Source: Aureimonas pseudogalii (GTDB lineage: Bacteria; Pseudomonadota; Alphaproteobacteria; Rhizobiales; Rhizobiaceae). From it: a stretch of DNA of 64,000 bases. Positions within the stretch are counted from its first letter, which is position 1. Each line of letters opens with the position of its first letter. Under the pieces are notes generated by a model. That model was given only the letters and a program-made list of their open reading frames with translations, was not told the DNA's origin and searched no databases. This document shows positions 54,617 through 63,937 of this stretch, piece by piece. Where the stretch lies: assembly GCF_014196835.1 (NCBI RefSeq), contig NZ_JACIEK010000009.1, positions 1 through 64,000 of the forward strand. Reading direction: 5' to 3'. A program made the translations under genes and the position numbers.

Positions 54617-55630
54617 ATGGCAGTTCGCGTCGCCATCAACGGATTCGGCCGCATCGGCCGCAACGTTCTCCGCGCCATCGTCGAGTCGGGCCGCACCGAC
54701 ATCGAGGTCGTCGGCATCAACGATCTCGGCCCCGTCGAGACCAACGCCCATCTCATCCGCTTCGATTCGGTGCACGGGCGCTTTCCCGGCACGGTGACCG
54801 TCGCGGGCGACACGATCGACGTCGGCCGCGGCCCGATCCACGTCTCGGCCGAGCGCGACCCGAAGAACCTGCCGTGGGCCAAGCTGAACGTCGACGTCGC
54901 GCTGGAGTGCACGGGCATCTTCACCGACCCGGCGAAAGCCTCGGCCCATCTGGAGGCCGGCGCCAAGAAGGTCGTGATCTCCGGCCCGCTGACCAACGCG
55001 GTAGACCAGAAGACGATCGTCTACGGCGTCAACCACGACACGCTGAAGGCCGGCGACCGGATCGTCTCCAACGCCTCCTGCACCACCAACTGCCTCGCCC
55101 CCGTTGCCAAGATCCTGAACGAAGCCATCGGCATCGAAACCGGCTTCATGACCACGATCCACTCCTACACGGGCGACCAGCCGACGCTCGACACGATGCA
55201 CAAGGATCTTTACCGGGCTCGCGCCGCGGCGCTGTCGATGATCCCGACCTCGACGGGCGCGGCCAAGGCGATCGGCCTCGTGCTGCCCGAGTTGAAGGGC
55301 AGGCTCGACGGATCCTCGATCCGCGTGCCCACCCCCAACGTCTCGGTGGTGGACTTCAAGTTCGTCGCCAAGCGCGCGACCAGCGTCGAGGAGATCCAGG
55401 GCCTCATCCGCGCCGCCGCCGACGGCCCGCTGAAGGGCATCCTCGGCTACACCGACGCGCCGAACGTCTCCCACGACTTCAACCACGACCCGCATTCCTC
55501 GGTCTTCGCCATGGACCAGACCAAGGTCATGGACGGCACGTTCGTTCGCATCCTCTCCTGGTACGACAACGAGTGGGGCTTCTCGAACCGCATGTCGGAC
55601 ACCGCCATCGCCCTCCACCAGGTCGGCTGA
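54617..55630 (+). CDS. gap: Glyceraldehyde-3-phosphate dehydrogenase, type I
   Basis: 337 residues, full length. NAD-binding [13 protein letters not shown] (8-20) and the catalytic Cys155 in [12 protein letters not shown] are intact, with SYTGDQ and the [11 protein letters not shown]-terminal signature. Catalyses oxidation of glyceraldehyde 3-phosphate to 1,3-bisphosphoglycerate in glycolysis or, more often here, the reverse in gluconeogenesis. CCAGGAG lies before the ATG. A DUF1089 gene begins five bases later, then pgk, so the three form an operon. Confidence 0.96.
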   Translation: MAVRVAINGFGRIGRNVLRAIVESGRTDIEVVGINDLGPVETNAHLIRFDSVHGRFPGTVTVAGDTIDVGRGPIHVSAERDPKNLPWAKLNVDVALECTGIFTDPAKASAHLEAGAKKVVISGPLTNAVDQKTIVYGVNHDTLKAGDRIVSNASCTTNCLAPVAKILNEAIGIETGFMTTIHSYTGDQPTLDTMHKDLYRARAAALSMIPTSTGAAKAIGLVLPELKGRLDGSSIRVPTPNVSVVDFKFVAKRATSVEEIQGLIRAAADGPLKGILGYTDAPNVSHDFNHDPHSSVFAMDQTKVMDGTFVRILSWYDNEWGFSNRMSDTAIALHQVG

Positions 55631-55635
55631 CGGCC

Positions 55636-56199
55636 ATGCTCTTCCGGCCCCTCGCCGCGCGCAACGTCCGCTGGGCGCCGCTCGCCGGCGAGGGGCTGGA
55701 GCATCTGCACCTGACGGCGACGATGGGCGGCATCGCCGCGCGCTCCGTCGTCGTCGGCGAGCGAAGCGGGGTGCCCTACGGCGTCACCTACGACATCCGC
55801 TGCGACGGAGACTGGCGCGTGACGCAGTTCCACGTCGAAGCCGTGCATGGCGACCGGCTGGCGATGCGAAGCCCGGCGCCCGGCCTGTGGCTGGCCGACG
55901 ACGGAACCGAGCGCGCCGATCTCGCCGGCTGTATCGACCTCGATCTTGCCGGCACGCCGTTCACCAACACGCTGCCGATCCGTCGGCTTGGCGCAGCCCT
56001 GAGCGAACCCACCGAGCTTCGCATGCTCTACGTGCCGTTCGACACGTTCGAGGCCTTTCCCGACGCGCAGCGCTACCGTGCGATCGAACCCGGCCGGCGC
56101 TACCGCTACGAGGCGGTGGACGGCACCTTCGCGGCCGACCTGCCGCTCGACGAGGACGGTCTCGTTCTCGACTATCCCACCCTCTTCCTCCGCCTCTAG
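55636..56199 (+). CDS. Putative glycolipid-binding domain protein (DUF1089)
   Basis: 187 residues beginning five bases after gap. Patterns such as ARSVVVGERSGVPYGVTYDIRCDGDWRVTQFHV and DLAGCIDLDLAGTPFTNTLPIRRL, and the LPLDEDGLVLDYPTLF ending match the glycolipid-binding family (PF06475 as I remember it). No signal peptide; likely cytosolic. Its place between gap and pgk in the same orientation suggests co-expression with central carbon metabolism, but the biochemical role is unknown to me. Confidence 0.8.
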   Translation: MLFRPLAARNVRWAPLAGEGLEHLHLTATMGGIAARSVVVGERSGVPYGVTYDIRCDGDWRVTQFHVEAVHGDRLAMRSPAPGLWLADDGTERADLAGCIDLDLAGTPFTNTLPIRRLGAALSEPTELRMLYVPFDTFEAFPDAQRYRAIEPGRRYRYEAVDGTFAADLPLDEDGLVLDYPTLFLRL

Positions 56200-56241
56200 C
56201 CGCCTTCCCGAAGCGCGCGGCCCGCACCGATGGAGCCTTCG

Positions 56242-57435
56242 ATGACCCCCTTCAAGACGCTCGACATGGCCGATCTCGCGGGCAAGCGCGTGCTGGTGCG
56301 CGTCGATCTCAACGTGCCGATGAAGGACGGCGCCGTCACCGATGCGACGCGCATCGAGCGCGTCCTCCCCACCATCCGGGCCGTGACGAGCAAGGGCGGC
56401 AAGGCCATCCTCCTTGCCCATTTCGGCCGCCCGAAGGGCAAGGTCGACAAGGCGCAGTCGCTGGAGCCGATCGCCGCGGTGCTGGCCGAGAAGCTCGGCC
56501 AGCCCGTGGGCTTCGCCGACGACTGCATCGGCCCGGTGGCCGAGGGCGTCGTCGCCAACATGGCGGCCGGCGACGTTCTGTTGCTGGAGAACACCCGCTT
56601 CCACGCGGGCGAAGAGGCCAACGACGAGACCTTCGTCGCCGCCCTCGCCTCGCTCGGCGACGTCTACGTCAACGACGCCTTCTCGGCCGCGCATCGCGCC
56701 CACGCCTCCACGGAAGGGCTCGCCCACCACCTGCCCTCCTATGCCGGTCTCACCATGCAGGCCGAGCTGGAAGCGCTGGAAAAGGGCCTCGGCGCGCCTG
56801 AGAAGCCCGTCATCGCGATCGTCGGAGGCGCCAAGGTCTCGACCAAGATCGACCTCCTGCAGAACCTCGTGAAAAAGGTCGACTGCCTCGTGATCGGCGG
56901 CGGCATGGCCAACACCTTCCTCGCCGCGCAAGGCAAGGACGTCGGCAAGTCGCTCTGCGAGCACGACCTCGCCGATCTCGCCCGCACCATCCTCGCGAAC
57001 GCGGCCGAGGCCGGCTGCACCATCCTCCTGCCGACCGACGCGGTGGTGGCGCGCGAGTTCAAGGCCAACGCTGCGAGCGAGACCGTCCCGGTGGACGCCG
57101 TGCCGGCGGACGCGATGATCCTCGACGTCGGCGCCGACAGCGTCGCCGCCGTCACAGCCTGGATCGACAAGGCGAGGACCCTCGTCTGGAACGGCCCGCT
57201 CGGCGCCTTCGAGATCCCGCCCTTCGACGTCGCCACCATGAGTGCCGCCCGCCACGCCGCCGAGCGCACCAAGGCGGGCCGACTGGTCTCGGTCGCCGGC
57301 GGCGGCGACACCGTGGCCGCCCTCAACACGGCCGGGGTCGCCGACGAGTTCACCTATGTCTCGACGGCGGGCGGCGCCTTCCTCGAATGGATGGAAGGCA
57401 AGCCGCTGCCGGGCGTCGACGCGCTGAAGGCCTGA
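56242..57435 (+). CDS. pgk: Phosphoglycerate kinase
   Basis: 397 residues from the ATG at 56242 (GGAG six bases upstream; another ATG lies at 56230). Full-length enzyme with [11 protein letters not shown] near the N terminus, HFGRPKG, the [15 protein letters not shown] nucleotide region and the C-terminal GGGDTVAAL. Interconverts 1,3-bisphosphoglycerate + ADP and 3-phosphoglycerate + ATP. 42 bases after the DUF1089 gene and in one operon with gap. Confidence 0.96.
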   Translation: MTPFKTLDMADLAGKRVLVRVDLNVPMKDGAVTDATRIERVLPTIRAVTSKGGKAILLAHFGRPKGKVDKAQSLEPIAAVLAEKLGQPVGFADDCIGPVAEGVVANMAAGDVLLLENTRFHAGEEANDETFVAALASLGDVYVNDAFSAAHRAHASTEGLAHHLPSYAGLTMQAELEALEKGLGAPEKPVIAIVGGAKVSTKIDLLQNLVKKVDCLVIGGGMANTFLAAQGKDVGKSLCEHDLADLARTILANAAEAGCTILLPTDAVVAREFKANAASETVPVDAVPADAMILDVGADSVAAVTAWIDKARTLVWNGPLGAFEIPPFDVATMSAARHAAERTKAGRLVSVAGGGDTVAALNTAGVADEFTYVSTAGGAFLEWMEGKPLPGVDALKA

Positions 57436-57539
57436 CGCGCCGGTTGTCGGCGCCCTCGATGCGCGACACGCTCCTCTCCTGGCTTCTCCTGCCGGTCTAT
57501 GTCTGGTAGGGGATCGCCCTTCGCCGCCACGTCGAACGG

Positions 57540-58241
57540 ATGATCCCGCCGGCCGGCCCCGCGCATGGCTCGGTCGGCCTCGCCCTCGTGCAAGGCTCGT
57601 TGGCGACGGACGAGGCCGGCGACCTCCCCCAGATCCGGCTTCTCGTCCTCGGCGACAGCTCGGCGGCGGGCGTCGGCGTCGAGCGGATCGAGGACGGGCT
57701 CGCCTGCCGGCTGGCCGAACGGCTGCACGACCTCACCGGTCGCCCCGTGCTCTGGCGCGCGGCAGGCTTCAACTCCGCAGCCTCGGCGGATCTGCGCGAT
57801 CATGTCGTGCCAAACCTCGCGCGCGAACCCTACACGCACGTCCTGCTGACCACCGGCACCAACGACGTGAAGAACTTCCACGGCGCGCGCCGGTTCAAGC
57901 GCGAGTTCGGCGGCCTTCTCTACGCGCTGCGCGCCCGCTGGCCGGAGGCGCGCATCGTCTGGTCGCCGCCGGTGGACATGCTGCGCGTGCCCGCGCTGGC
58001 GCCTGGGCTGGCGAAGGTGCTGCACCACCGCGAGCAGGTCCTCGGCCGTCTCGGCCGGCGCCTGTGCCTGGAGCGCGGCGTCGTGCCCGCCACCACCCTG
58101 CCGCGCGTCGAGCCCGCCGGCTTCGCCCGCGACGGCTTCCACGCCTCGGCGGACGGCGCGGCCTACGCGGCGGGGCATCTGGCGGGCACCGTGCTGGGCA
58201 CGGGCGACGGCGTGCCGGCTTACCCGCCCTCGATCCGCTGA
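57540..58241 (+). CDS. SGNH/GDSL-family hydrolase with its N-terminal anchor cut off by an amber codon
   Basis: 233 residues with the SGNH blocks: LLVLGDSSAAGVG (catalytic Ser), the Gly in WRAAGFNSAASADLRDHV, the Asn in LLTTGTNDV, and a C-terminal DGFHAS with Asp/His. An upstream segment in the same frame (57459-57509: MRDTLLSWLLLPVYVW then TAG) reads as a membrane anchor followed by GIALRRHVERM, so the original protein most likely started at 57459 and the TAG at 57507-57509 is a nonsense change of a Gln codon (or similar). Translation could restart at 57540, giving an unanchored enzyme. Function: an esterase/lipase of unknown substrate. Confidence 0.75.
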   Translation: MIPPAGPAHGSVGLALVQGSLATDEAGDLPQIRLLVLGDSSAAGVGVERIEDGLACRLAERLHDLTGRPVLWRAAGFNSAASADLRDHVVPNLAREPYTHVLLTTGTNDVKNFHGARRFKREFGGLLYALRARWPEARIVWSPPVDMLRVPALAPGLAKVLHHREQVLGRLGRRLCLERGVVPATTLPRVEPAGFARDGFHASADGAAYAAGHLAGTVLGTGDGVPAYPPSIR

Positions 58242-58353
58242 ACCGCGCGACCCATGCCGTGATTTCGGAGCCTCCGATCGCGGCCGGGCAGGCGACGCGC
58301 CGCAGCTGAGGCGGCAAGGATCGGCCCTTGGGCGCGCCGGGGACCGCTCGGCT

Positions 58354-59385
58354 TCAGTCCCCTTCGTCCTCGTAGCCCACGAGATGCAGCGGGCGGGCGC
58401 GGACGCCCTGCAGCGCGCACCAGCGCACCAGCGCCTCCTCGCGCCCGTGCGTCACCCACACTTCCCTTGGCGCGATCTCGGCGATGGTCTCGACCAGCTC
58501 GTCCCAGTCGCAATGGTCGGAGAGGATGAGCGGCAGTTCGACGCCGCGCTGGCGGGCGCGCTGGCGCACGCGCATCCAGCCCGACGCGAAGCACGAGACG
58601 GGATCGGGAAAGCGGCGCGCCCACTTGTCGGCGAAGGCCGAGGGCGGGCCGACGACGATCGCCCCTGCGAAATCGGCCTTGCGCGCGCCGTCGTCGGCCT
58701 TCGAGGCGGCGATCGTGGCGGGCCGGAGGTCGCCGAGCGCGATGCCCTCGCTCTCATAGAAGTCGCAGAGCTTCTTCAAGGCGCCGTGGATGTAGATCGG
58801 GCGATCGTAGCCTTCCTCGCGCAGCATGCGGATCACCCGCTGCGCCTTGCCGAGCGCATAGGCGCCGACGAGATGGGCGCGCTCGGGAAACTGGCGCGTG
58901 GACTGGATAAGCTTTCTCATCTCGGCCCGCGATTCCGGATGGCGGAACACCGGCAGCGCGAAGGTCGCCTCGGTGATGAAGACGTCGCAGGGCACCGGCT
59001 CGAAGGGCTCGGCCGTCGGGTCCTCGCGCCGCTTGTAGTCGCCCGACGCCACGATCCGCATGCCGCCCCATTCGACCAGGATCTGCGCCGAGCCGAGCAC
59101 GTGGCCGGCCGGATGGAACGACACGGCGACGCCGTTAATCACCGTGCGCTCGCCCCATTCGGCGGTCTGGCGCGTCGCCGCGAAGTCCTCGCCGTAGCGC
59201 AGCGCCATAATCGCGAGGGTGCGGCGCGTCGCCATCACCGCCTCGTTGCCAGGGCGGGCGTGATCGGCATGGCCGTGCGTCACCAGCGCGCGCGCCACCG
59301 GCTTCACGGGATCGATGTAGAAATCGCCGGGCGGGCAGTAGAGGCCCTTCGGCGTCGGTCGCAGCAGGTCTTCGAAACGGGCCAT
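58354..59385 (-). CDS. Ligase-associated DNA exonuclease (metallo-beta-lactamase fold)
   Basis: 343 residues. The metal-binding HGHADH motif (37-42) and a second-site His (HPAGHVLGSAQ) belong to the beta-CASP/metallo-beta-lactamase nuclease superfamily. The GDYKRREDPTAEPFEP motif and LSDHCDWDEL are characteristic of the exonuclease encoded with an ATP-dependent DNA ligase and an Lhr-type helicase. I start it at 59385 (MARFEDLLRPTPKGLYCPPG). It is divergent from the methyltransferase gene. The cognate ligase is not in the window. Confidence 0.9.
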   Translation of the reverse strand: MARFEDLLRPTPKGLYCPPGDFYIDPVKPVARALVTHGHADHARPGNEAVMATRRTLAIMALRYGEDFAATRQTAEWGERTVINGVAVSFHPAGHVLGSAQILVEWGGMRIVASGDYKRREDPTAEPFEPVPCDVFITEATFALPVFRHPESRAEMRKLIQSTRQFPERAHLVGAYALGKAQRVIRMLREEGYDRPIYIHGALKKLCDFYESEGIALGDLRPATIAASKADDGARKADFAGAIVVGPPSAFADKWARRFPDPVSCFASGWMRVRQRARQRGVELPLILSDHCDWDELVETIAEIAPREVWVTHGREEALVRWCALQGVRARPLHLVGYEDEGD

Positions 59386-59534
59386 GACGAAGCAGATAGG
59401 CGCGGCTTCGCCGGGAGGAAGCGTCCGGCACCGCGCGGTATGCCCGCGAGGGAGAAAGCCCTTGCGCAGCGGCCGTTCCCGCCCGCATAAGCGCCCCATC
59501 CCACCCCGGATGGCCCCTCCCGGATGCCCCGCGC

Positions 59535-60455
59535 TTGACCACCCCGTCCCACCGCTCCGGCGATCCGCTCGCCGACCGCCGCGCCGACTATGCCGAAGCC
59601 TATGCCAAGGCCGGCGACGCGGCGGCGGCCGCCGATCTCATGCGCCAGGCGCTGGACCTCGCGCCGGACTGGCCGCTCGGGCGCATGCGTCTGGCGAGCT
59701 TCCTCGAAGAATCCGGTGCGGCAGGGGACGCCGCGCGTGTCTACGAAGCGGTGGCGGCGGCCGACCCCGCCGACCCCTACGGCGCCGGGCTGAAGCTCGC
59801 CGCACTCGGGCAGGCCCCCGCGCCCGCCGCCCCGCCGCCGCGTTTCGTCGCCGGCCTCTTCGACCAGTATGCCGCGAGCTTCGAGACGCAGCTGGTGGAG
59901 CGCCTCGGCTACCGCGTGCCCGAGACCCTGTTCGCGGCGCTGATGGAGGCCGCGGGCGCAGGCGCCCGCTTCGCCCGGGCGCTCGATCTCGGCTGCGGCA
60001 CAGGCCTGATGGGCCAGCGCCTGCGCCCCGTATCGGACCGGCTCGACGGGATCGACCTGTCCGCGGGCATGCTGGAGAAGGCGCGCGCGAAGGGCATCTA
60101 CGACGCGCTCACCGAGGGCGACGTCTTGGAGGCGCGCTCCGGCGACGGCTCGCTCTACGATTGCATCGCCGCCGCCGACGTCCTCACCTATCTCGGCGAT
60201 CTCGCGCCGGTCTTTGCGCGTGTCGCTTCGCTGCTCGCGCCCGGCGGCCTCTTCGCCTTCTCCGTGGAAGCCGACGACGGTGCGAACGGCTTCGCGCTCA
60301 AGCCCTCGCTGCGCTACGCCCACGCGCCGGCCGAGCTTGCCGGGATGCTGCGGGAGGCCGGTTTCGAGTTGCAGCTCGACCGCCGCACCGAGCTGCGGCG
60401 CGATCGCGGCGAGCCGGTGCCGGGGGCGCTGATGGTGGCCCGCCGGGAGGGGTGA
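59535..60455 (+). CDS. TPR-containing class I SAM-dependent methyltransferase
   Basis: 306 residues beginning at TTG. The N terminus (about 10-75) is a TPR-like helical repeat (YAEAYAKAGDAAAAADLMRQAL), followed by a Rossmann methyltransferase with ALDLGCGTGLMGQRLR (about 147-161) and DGIDLSAGMLEKARAKG. Substrate unknown; TPR methyltransferases of this layout are annotated in many alphaproteobacteria as predicted TPR-repeat methyltransferases. It faces away from the exonuclease gene and lies just before the YitT gene. Confidence 0.88.
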   Translation: MTTPSHRSGDPLADRRADYAEAYAKAGDAAAAADLMRQALDLAPDWPLGRMRLASFLEESGAAGDAARVYEAVAAADPADPYGAGLKLAALGQAPAPAAPPPRFVAGLFDQYAASFETQLVERLGYRVPETLFAALMEAAGAGARFARALDLGCGTGLMGQRLRPVSDRLDGIDLSAGMLEKARAKGIYDALTEGDVLEARSGDGSLYDCIAAADVLTYLGDLAPVFARVASLLAPGGLFAFSVEADDGANGFALKPSLRYAHAPAELAGMLREAGFELQLDRRTELRRDRGEPVPGALMVARREG

Positions 60456-60535
60456 CCCGCCCCGTTCCCCGCGATTGCGCTTTGGCGCGAGCGGGCTATT
60501 CTCTTCGCACCTGCGAACAAGAAAGGGCCGGCCCC

Positions 60536-61228
60536 ATGTCGAGCGCCGAAGCGGAACCCTCCGCCGAGATCGAGACATTGCGCGAGGCCGAGACGCTGCG
60601 CCGTGCCCATCGCTTCGGCAACTGGTCGGCCACCGCCACGCGTCATTCGCCGGTGGAGGACGCGCTCGGCATTCTCGCGGGCGTGACGCTGACGGCGGTC
60701 GGCATCGCCGTGCTCGGCCATCTCGGCTTTCTCACCGGCGGCATGGCGGGCCTCGCCTTCGTGGTGCACTACCTCACCGGCTGGAACTTCGGCCTCGTGT
60801 TCTTCGTGCTGAACCTGCCCTTCTACGGGCTGGCGATCGGCCGCATGGGCCGCTCCTTCACGGTCAAGACCGCCTTCGCGGTGGGCCTCCTCTCGCTCAT
60901 GACGGCGTTTTCCGGCGACGTGCTGCGCTTTGCCGGCATTCAGCCGCTGGTCGGCGCCGGCCTCGGTGGGCTGATGATCGGCTTCGGCCTGCTGGCGCTC
61001 TTCCGCCACCGCTCCTCGGCGGGCGGCGTCGGCATTCTCGCGGTCTACCTGCAGGACCGCTTCGGCTGGCGCGCCGGGCTGACGCAGATGGCCGTCGATC
61101 TTCTCGTGCTCGTCACCGCCTTCGCGGCGGTGCCGCCGCTCGCCGTGTTCTATTCGGTGATCGGCGCGGTGGTGCTGAACCTCTTTCTGGCGATCAACCA
61201 CCGCACCGACCGCTATCTCGCGGTCTGA
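60536..61228 (+). CDS. YitT family membrane protein
   Basis: 230 residues with five or six hydrophobic helices (DALGILAGVTLTAVGIAVLGHLG, GLVFFVLNLPFYGLAIG, VGLLSLMTAFSGDVL, GLGGLMIGFGLLALF, LTQMAVDLLVLVTAFA, FYSVIGAVVLNLFLAI). The TGGMAGLAF and SAGGVGILAVYLQDRFGW motifs match YitT/DUF161-type putative transporters. Function not established. It sits 39 bases before the helicase gene and may be co-transcribed. Confidence 0.86.
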   Translation: MSSAEAEPSAEIETLREAETLRRAHRFGNWSATATRHSPVEDALGILAGVTLTAVGIAVLGHLGFLTGGMAGLAFVVHYLTGWNFGLVFFVLNLPFYGLAIGRMGRSFTVKTAFAVGLLSLMTAFSGDVLRFAGIQPLVGAGLGGLMIGFGLLALFRHRSSAGGVGILAVYLQDRFGWRAGLTQMAVDLLVLVTAFAAVPPLAVFYSVIGAVVLNLFLAINHRTDRYLAV

Positions 61229-61267
61229 CGCCTTGGCGCGCCGCCCCTGAGTCTTACCTCAACGGGT

Positions 61268-63862
61268 GTGACCGTCCTCGCCCCGCCCCCCGCTGACATG
61301 CCCCCCGGCTTCGCCCTGCCGGAGCCGTTCCTGCGCTGGTTCGCGGCCAAAGGCTGGGCGCCGCGCCCGCACCAGCTCGACCTTCTCTCGCGTGCCGAGA
61401 ACGGCGCCTCGGTGCTGCTGATCGCGCCCACCGGCGCCGGCAAGACGCTGGCGGGCTTCCTGCCCTCGCTGGTCGATCTCACGCGCCGGCCGAAGCGCCG
61501 GCCGGGCACCCGGCCGCCCGGCATCCACACGCTCTACATCTCGCCGCTGAAGGCGCTCGCCACCGACATCCAGCGCAACCTCACCGGCCCCGTCGAGGAG
61601 ATGGCGCTGCGCGTCACCATGGAGGCCCGCACCGGCGACACCTCGCAGTCGCGCCGCCAGCGCCAGAAGCTGACGCCGCCCGACATCCTCCTGACGACAC
61701 CCGAGCAGCTGGCGCTCCTCATCTCCGGGGCCGACGCGGAAGGCTTCTTCTCGGACCTGCGCTACGTCATCTTCGACGAGCTGCACTCGCTCATCACCTC
61801 CAAGCGCGGCCATCTCCTGGCGCTCGGCCTCGCGCGGCTGCGCAAGCTGCGTCCCGACCTGCAGACGGTGGGGCTCTCGGCCACGGTCTCCGACCCCGAC
61901 GAGCTGCGCGAGTGGCTGGTAGCGCAGACGCCCGAACGCAGCGATCCTGACACGGGCGAGGTCTTTCCCGCCGAGCGCCCGCTGGCCGACCTCATCACGG
62001 TGGAGGGCGGCGCCAAGCCGGAGATCACCATCCTGAAGTCGCGCGAGCGCGTGCCTTGGCAGGGTCACACCTCGCGCTACGCGATGCCCGAGGTCTACGA
62101 GGCCATCAAGGCGCACAAGACGACGCTGCTCTTCGTCAACACGCGCTCCCAGGCCGAGAACCTCTTCCAGGCGCTCTGGCGGATCAACGAGGAGACGCTG
62201 CCGATCGCCCTGCATCACGGCTCGCTCGACGTGTCGCAACGCCGCCGCGTTGAGGCGGCGATGGCGGCCAACGAGTTGCGCGCAGTGGTGGCGACCTCGA
62301 CGCTCGATCTCGGCATCGACTGGGGCGACGTCGACCTCGTGGTGCATGTCGGCGCGCCGAAGGGCGCCTCGCGCTTGGCCCAGCGCATCGGGCGCTCCAA
62401 CCACCGGATGGACGAGCCCTCGAAGGCCATCCTCGTGCCCGCCAACCGTTTCGAGGTGATGGAGTGTCAGGCGGCGCTCGACGCCAACTACCTTGGCGAC
62501 CAAGACTCGCCGCCGATGCGCGAGGGCTGCCTTGACGTGCTCGCCCAGCACGTGCTCGGCATGGCCTGCGCCGAGCCCTTCCGCTCCGACGACCTCTTCG
62601 CCGAGGTGACGAGCGCCGCGCCCTACGCGAGCCTCGACCGCGCGACCTTCGAAGCTGTGGTGGATTTCGTGGCGACCGGGGGCTACTCGCTGCGCGTCTA
62701 CGAGCGCTACGCCAAGATCCGCCTGACGGAGGACGGCACGTGGCGGGTGACGCATCCCTCGGTGATCCAGAACTACCGGATGAACGCCGGCACGATCATC
62801 GAGTCGGAATCGTTGCTCGTGCGGCTGGTGCGCGCCAAGACCAAGTCGGCGATGGCGCGCGGCGGCCCGGTGCTCGGCAAGATCGAGGAGAACTTCCTTG
62901 AGACGCTAGCCGTCGGCGACACGTTCCTCTTCTCCGGCCAGGTGCTGAAGTTCGAGGGCATCCACGAGATGGAATGCCTGGTGACGAAGACACAGAGCGA
63001 GGAGGCGAAGGTTCCCTATTACGGCGGCCAGAAGTTCCCGCTTACCACCTTTCTCGCCGAGAAGGTGCGCGAGATGCTGGGCGACCCCGCCAAATGGGGC
63101 TCGCTGCCACCGCAGGTCGGCGAATGGCTGGCGATTCAGAGCCGCAAGTCTGTGATCCCCGGCCCGAACGACCTCCTCATCGAGACCTTTCCGAACGGCA
63201 ACCGCTTCTTCATGGTGGCCTATCCGTTCGAGGGCCGGCTCGCGCACCAGACGCTCGGCATGCTGCTGACGCGGCGGCTGGAGCGCCTGCGCGCCAAGCC
63301 GCTCGGCTTCGTCGCCACCGACTACGCGCTCTCGATCTGGGGCCGGGCCGACATGGGCGCGATGATCGCCGACGGGCGGCTGAAGCTCGACGAGCTGTTC
63401 GACGAAGACATGCTCGGCGACGATCTCGAAGCCTGGATGGCGGACTCGTGGCTCCTGAAGCGCACCTTCCGGCAATGCGCCATCATCGCCGGCCTCGTGT
63501 TGCGCCACCAGCCCGGCAGCGAGAAGACGGGCCGGCAGATGACGGTGTCGTCGGATCTCGTCTACGACGTGTTGCGCGCCCACGAGCCCGACCACATCCT
63601 GCTGCGCGCCACCTGGGCGGACGCCGCCACCGGTCTCCTCGACGTGCGCCGCGTCTCCGACCTCCTCGCCCGCATCAAGCACCACATCCTCCACCGCGAC
63701 CTCGAAGAGATCTCGCCGCTCGCCGTGCCCATCATGCTGGAAGCCGGCCGCGAGCGCGTCGAGGGCGAGGCCCGCGACGAGCTGCTGGAAGAGGCGATGG
63801 AGCAGGAAATGGTCATCAAGGCGCTGGGGGAGATGACGGATTTCCGGTCGAACTATCTGTAG
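61268..63862 (+). CDS. Ligase-associated Lhr-family DEXH helicase
   Basis: 864 residues starting at GTG. Superfamily 2 motifs: Walker A APTGAGKT (Lys59), DELH (motif II), GLSATV (motif III), and the C-terminal RecA motifs (STLDLGIDWGDVDLVVHVG, QRIGRSNHRMD). The Lhr-core winged-helix and C-terminal domains follow. It unwinds DNA 3' to 5' and belongs to the repair set containing an ATP-dependent DNA ligase and the exonuclease encoded about 1.9 kb away on the other strand. A strong hairpin lies beyond its stop. Confidence 0.92.
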   Translation: MTVLAPPPADMPPGFALPEPFLRWFAAKGWAPRPHQLDLLSRAENGASVLLIAPTGAGKTLAGFLPSLVDLTRRPKRRPGTRPPGIHTLYISPLKALATDIQRNLTGPVEEMALRVTMEARTGDTSQSRRQRQKLTPPDILLTTPEQLALLISGADAEGFFSDLRYVIFDELHSLITSKRGHLLALGLARLRKLRPDLQTVGLSATVSDPDELREWLVAQTPERSDPDTGEVFPAERPLADLITVEGGAKPEITILKSRERVPWQGHTSRYAMPEVYEAIKAHKTTLLFVNTRSQAENLFQALWRINEETLPIALHHGSLDVSQRRRVEAAMAANELRAVVATSTLDLGIDWGDVDLVVHVGAPKGASRLAQRIGRSNHRMDEPSKAILVPANRFEVMECQAALDANYLGDQDSPPMREGCLDVLAQHVLGMACAEPFRSDDLFAEVTSAAPYASLDRATFEAVVDFVATGGYSLRVYERYAKIRLTEDGTWRVTHPSVIQNYRMNAGTIIESESLLVRLVRAKTKSAMARGGPVLGKIEENFLETLAVGDTFLFSGQVLKFEGIHEMECLVTKTQSEEAKVPYYGGQKFPLTTFLAEKVREMLGDPAKWGSLPPQVGEWLAIQSRKSVIPGPNDLLIETFPNGNRFFMVAYPFEGRLAHQTLGMLLTRRLERLRAKPLGFVATDYALSIWGRADMGAMIADGRLKLDELFDEDMLGDDLEAWMADSWLLKRTFRQCAIIAGLVLRHQPGSEKTGRQMTVSSDLVYDVLRAHEPDHILLRATWADAATGLLDVRRVSDLLARIKHHILHRDLEEISPLAVPIMLEAGRERVEGEARDELLEEAMEQEMVIKALGEMTDFRSNYL

Positions 63863-63902
63863 TGGGCGCGGCAGCGCGGATTGCGACGAGCGGTTCCGCG
63901 GG

Positions 63903-63937
63903 GAGAGGCGATCGTCCGCAGGCGCAGATCGCCTCTC
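63903..63937 (+). terminator. Hairpin after the helicase gene
   Basis: GAGAGGCGATC (63903-63913) is perfectly complementary to GATCGCCTCTC (63927-63937), an 11-bp stem with a 13-base loop, 41 bases after the stop. No U-run follows. The remaining bases to the window end hold nothing recognisable. Confidence 0.6.
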
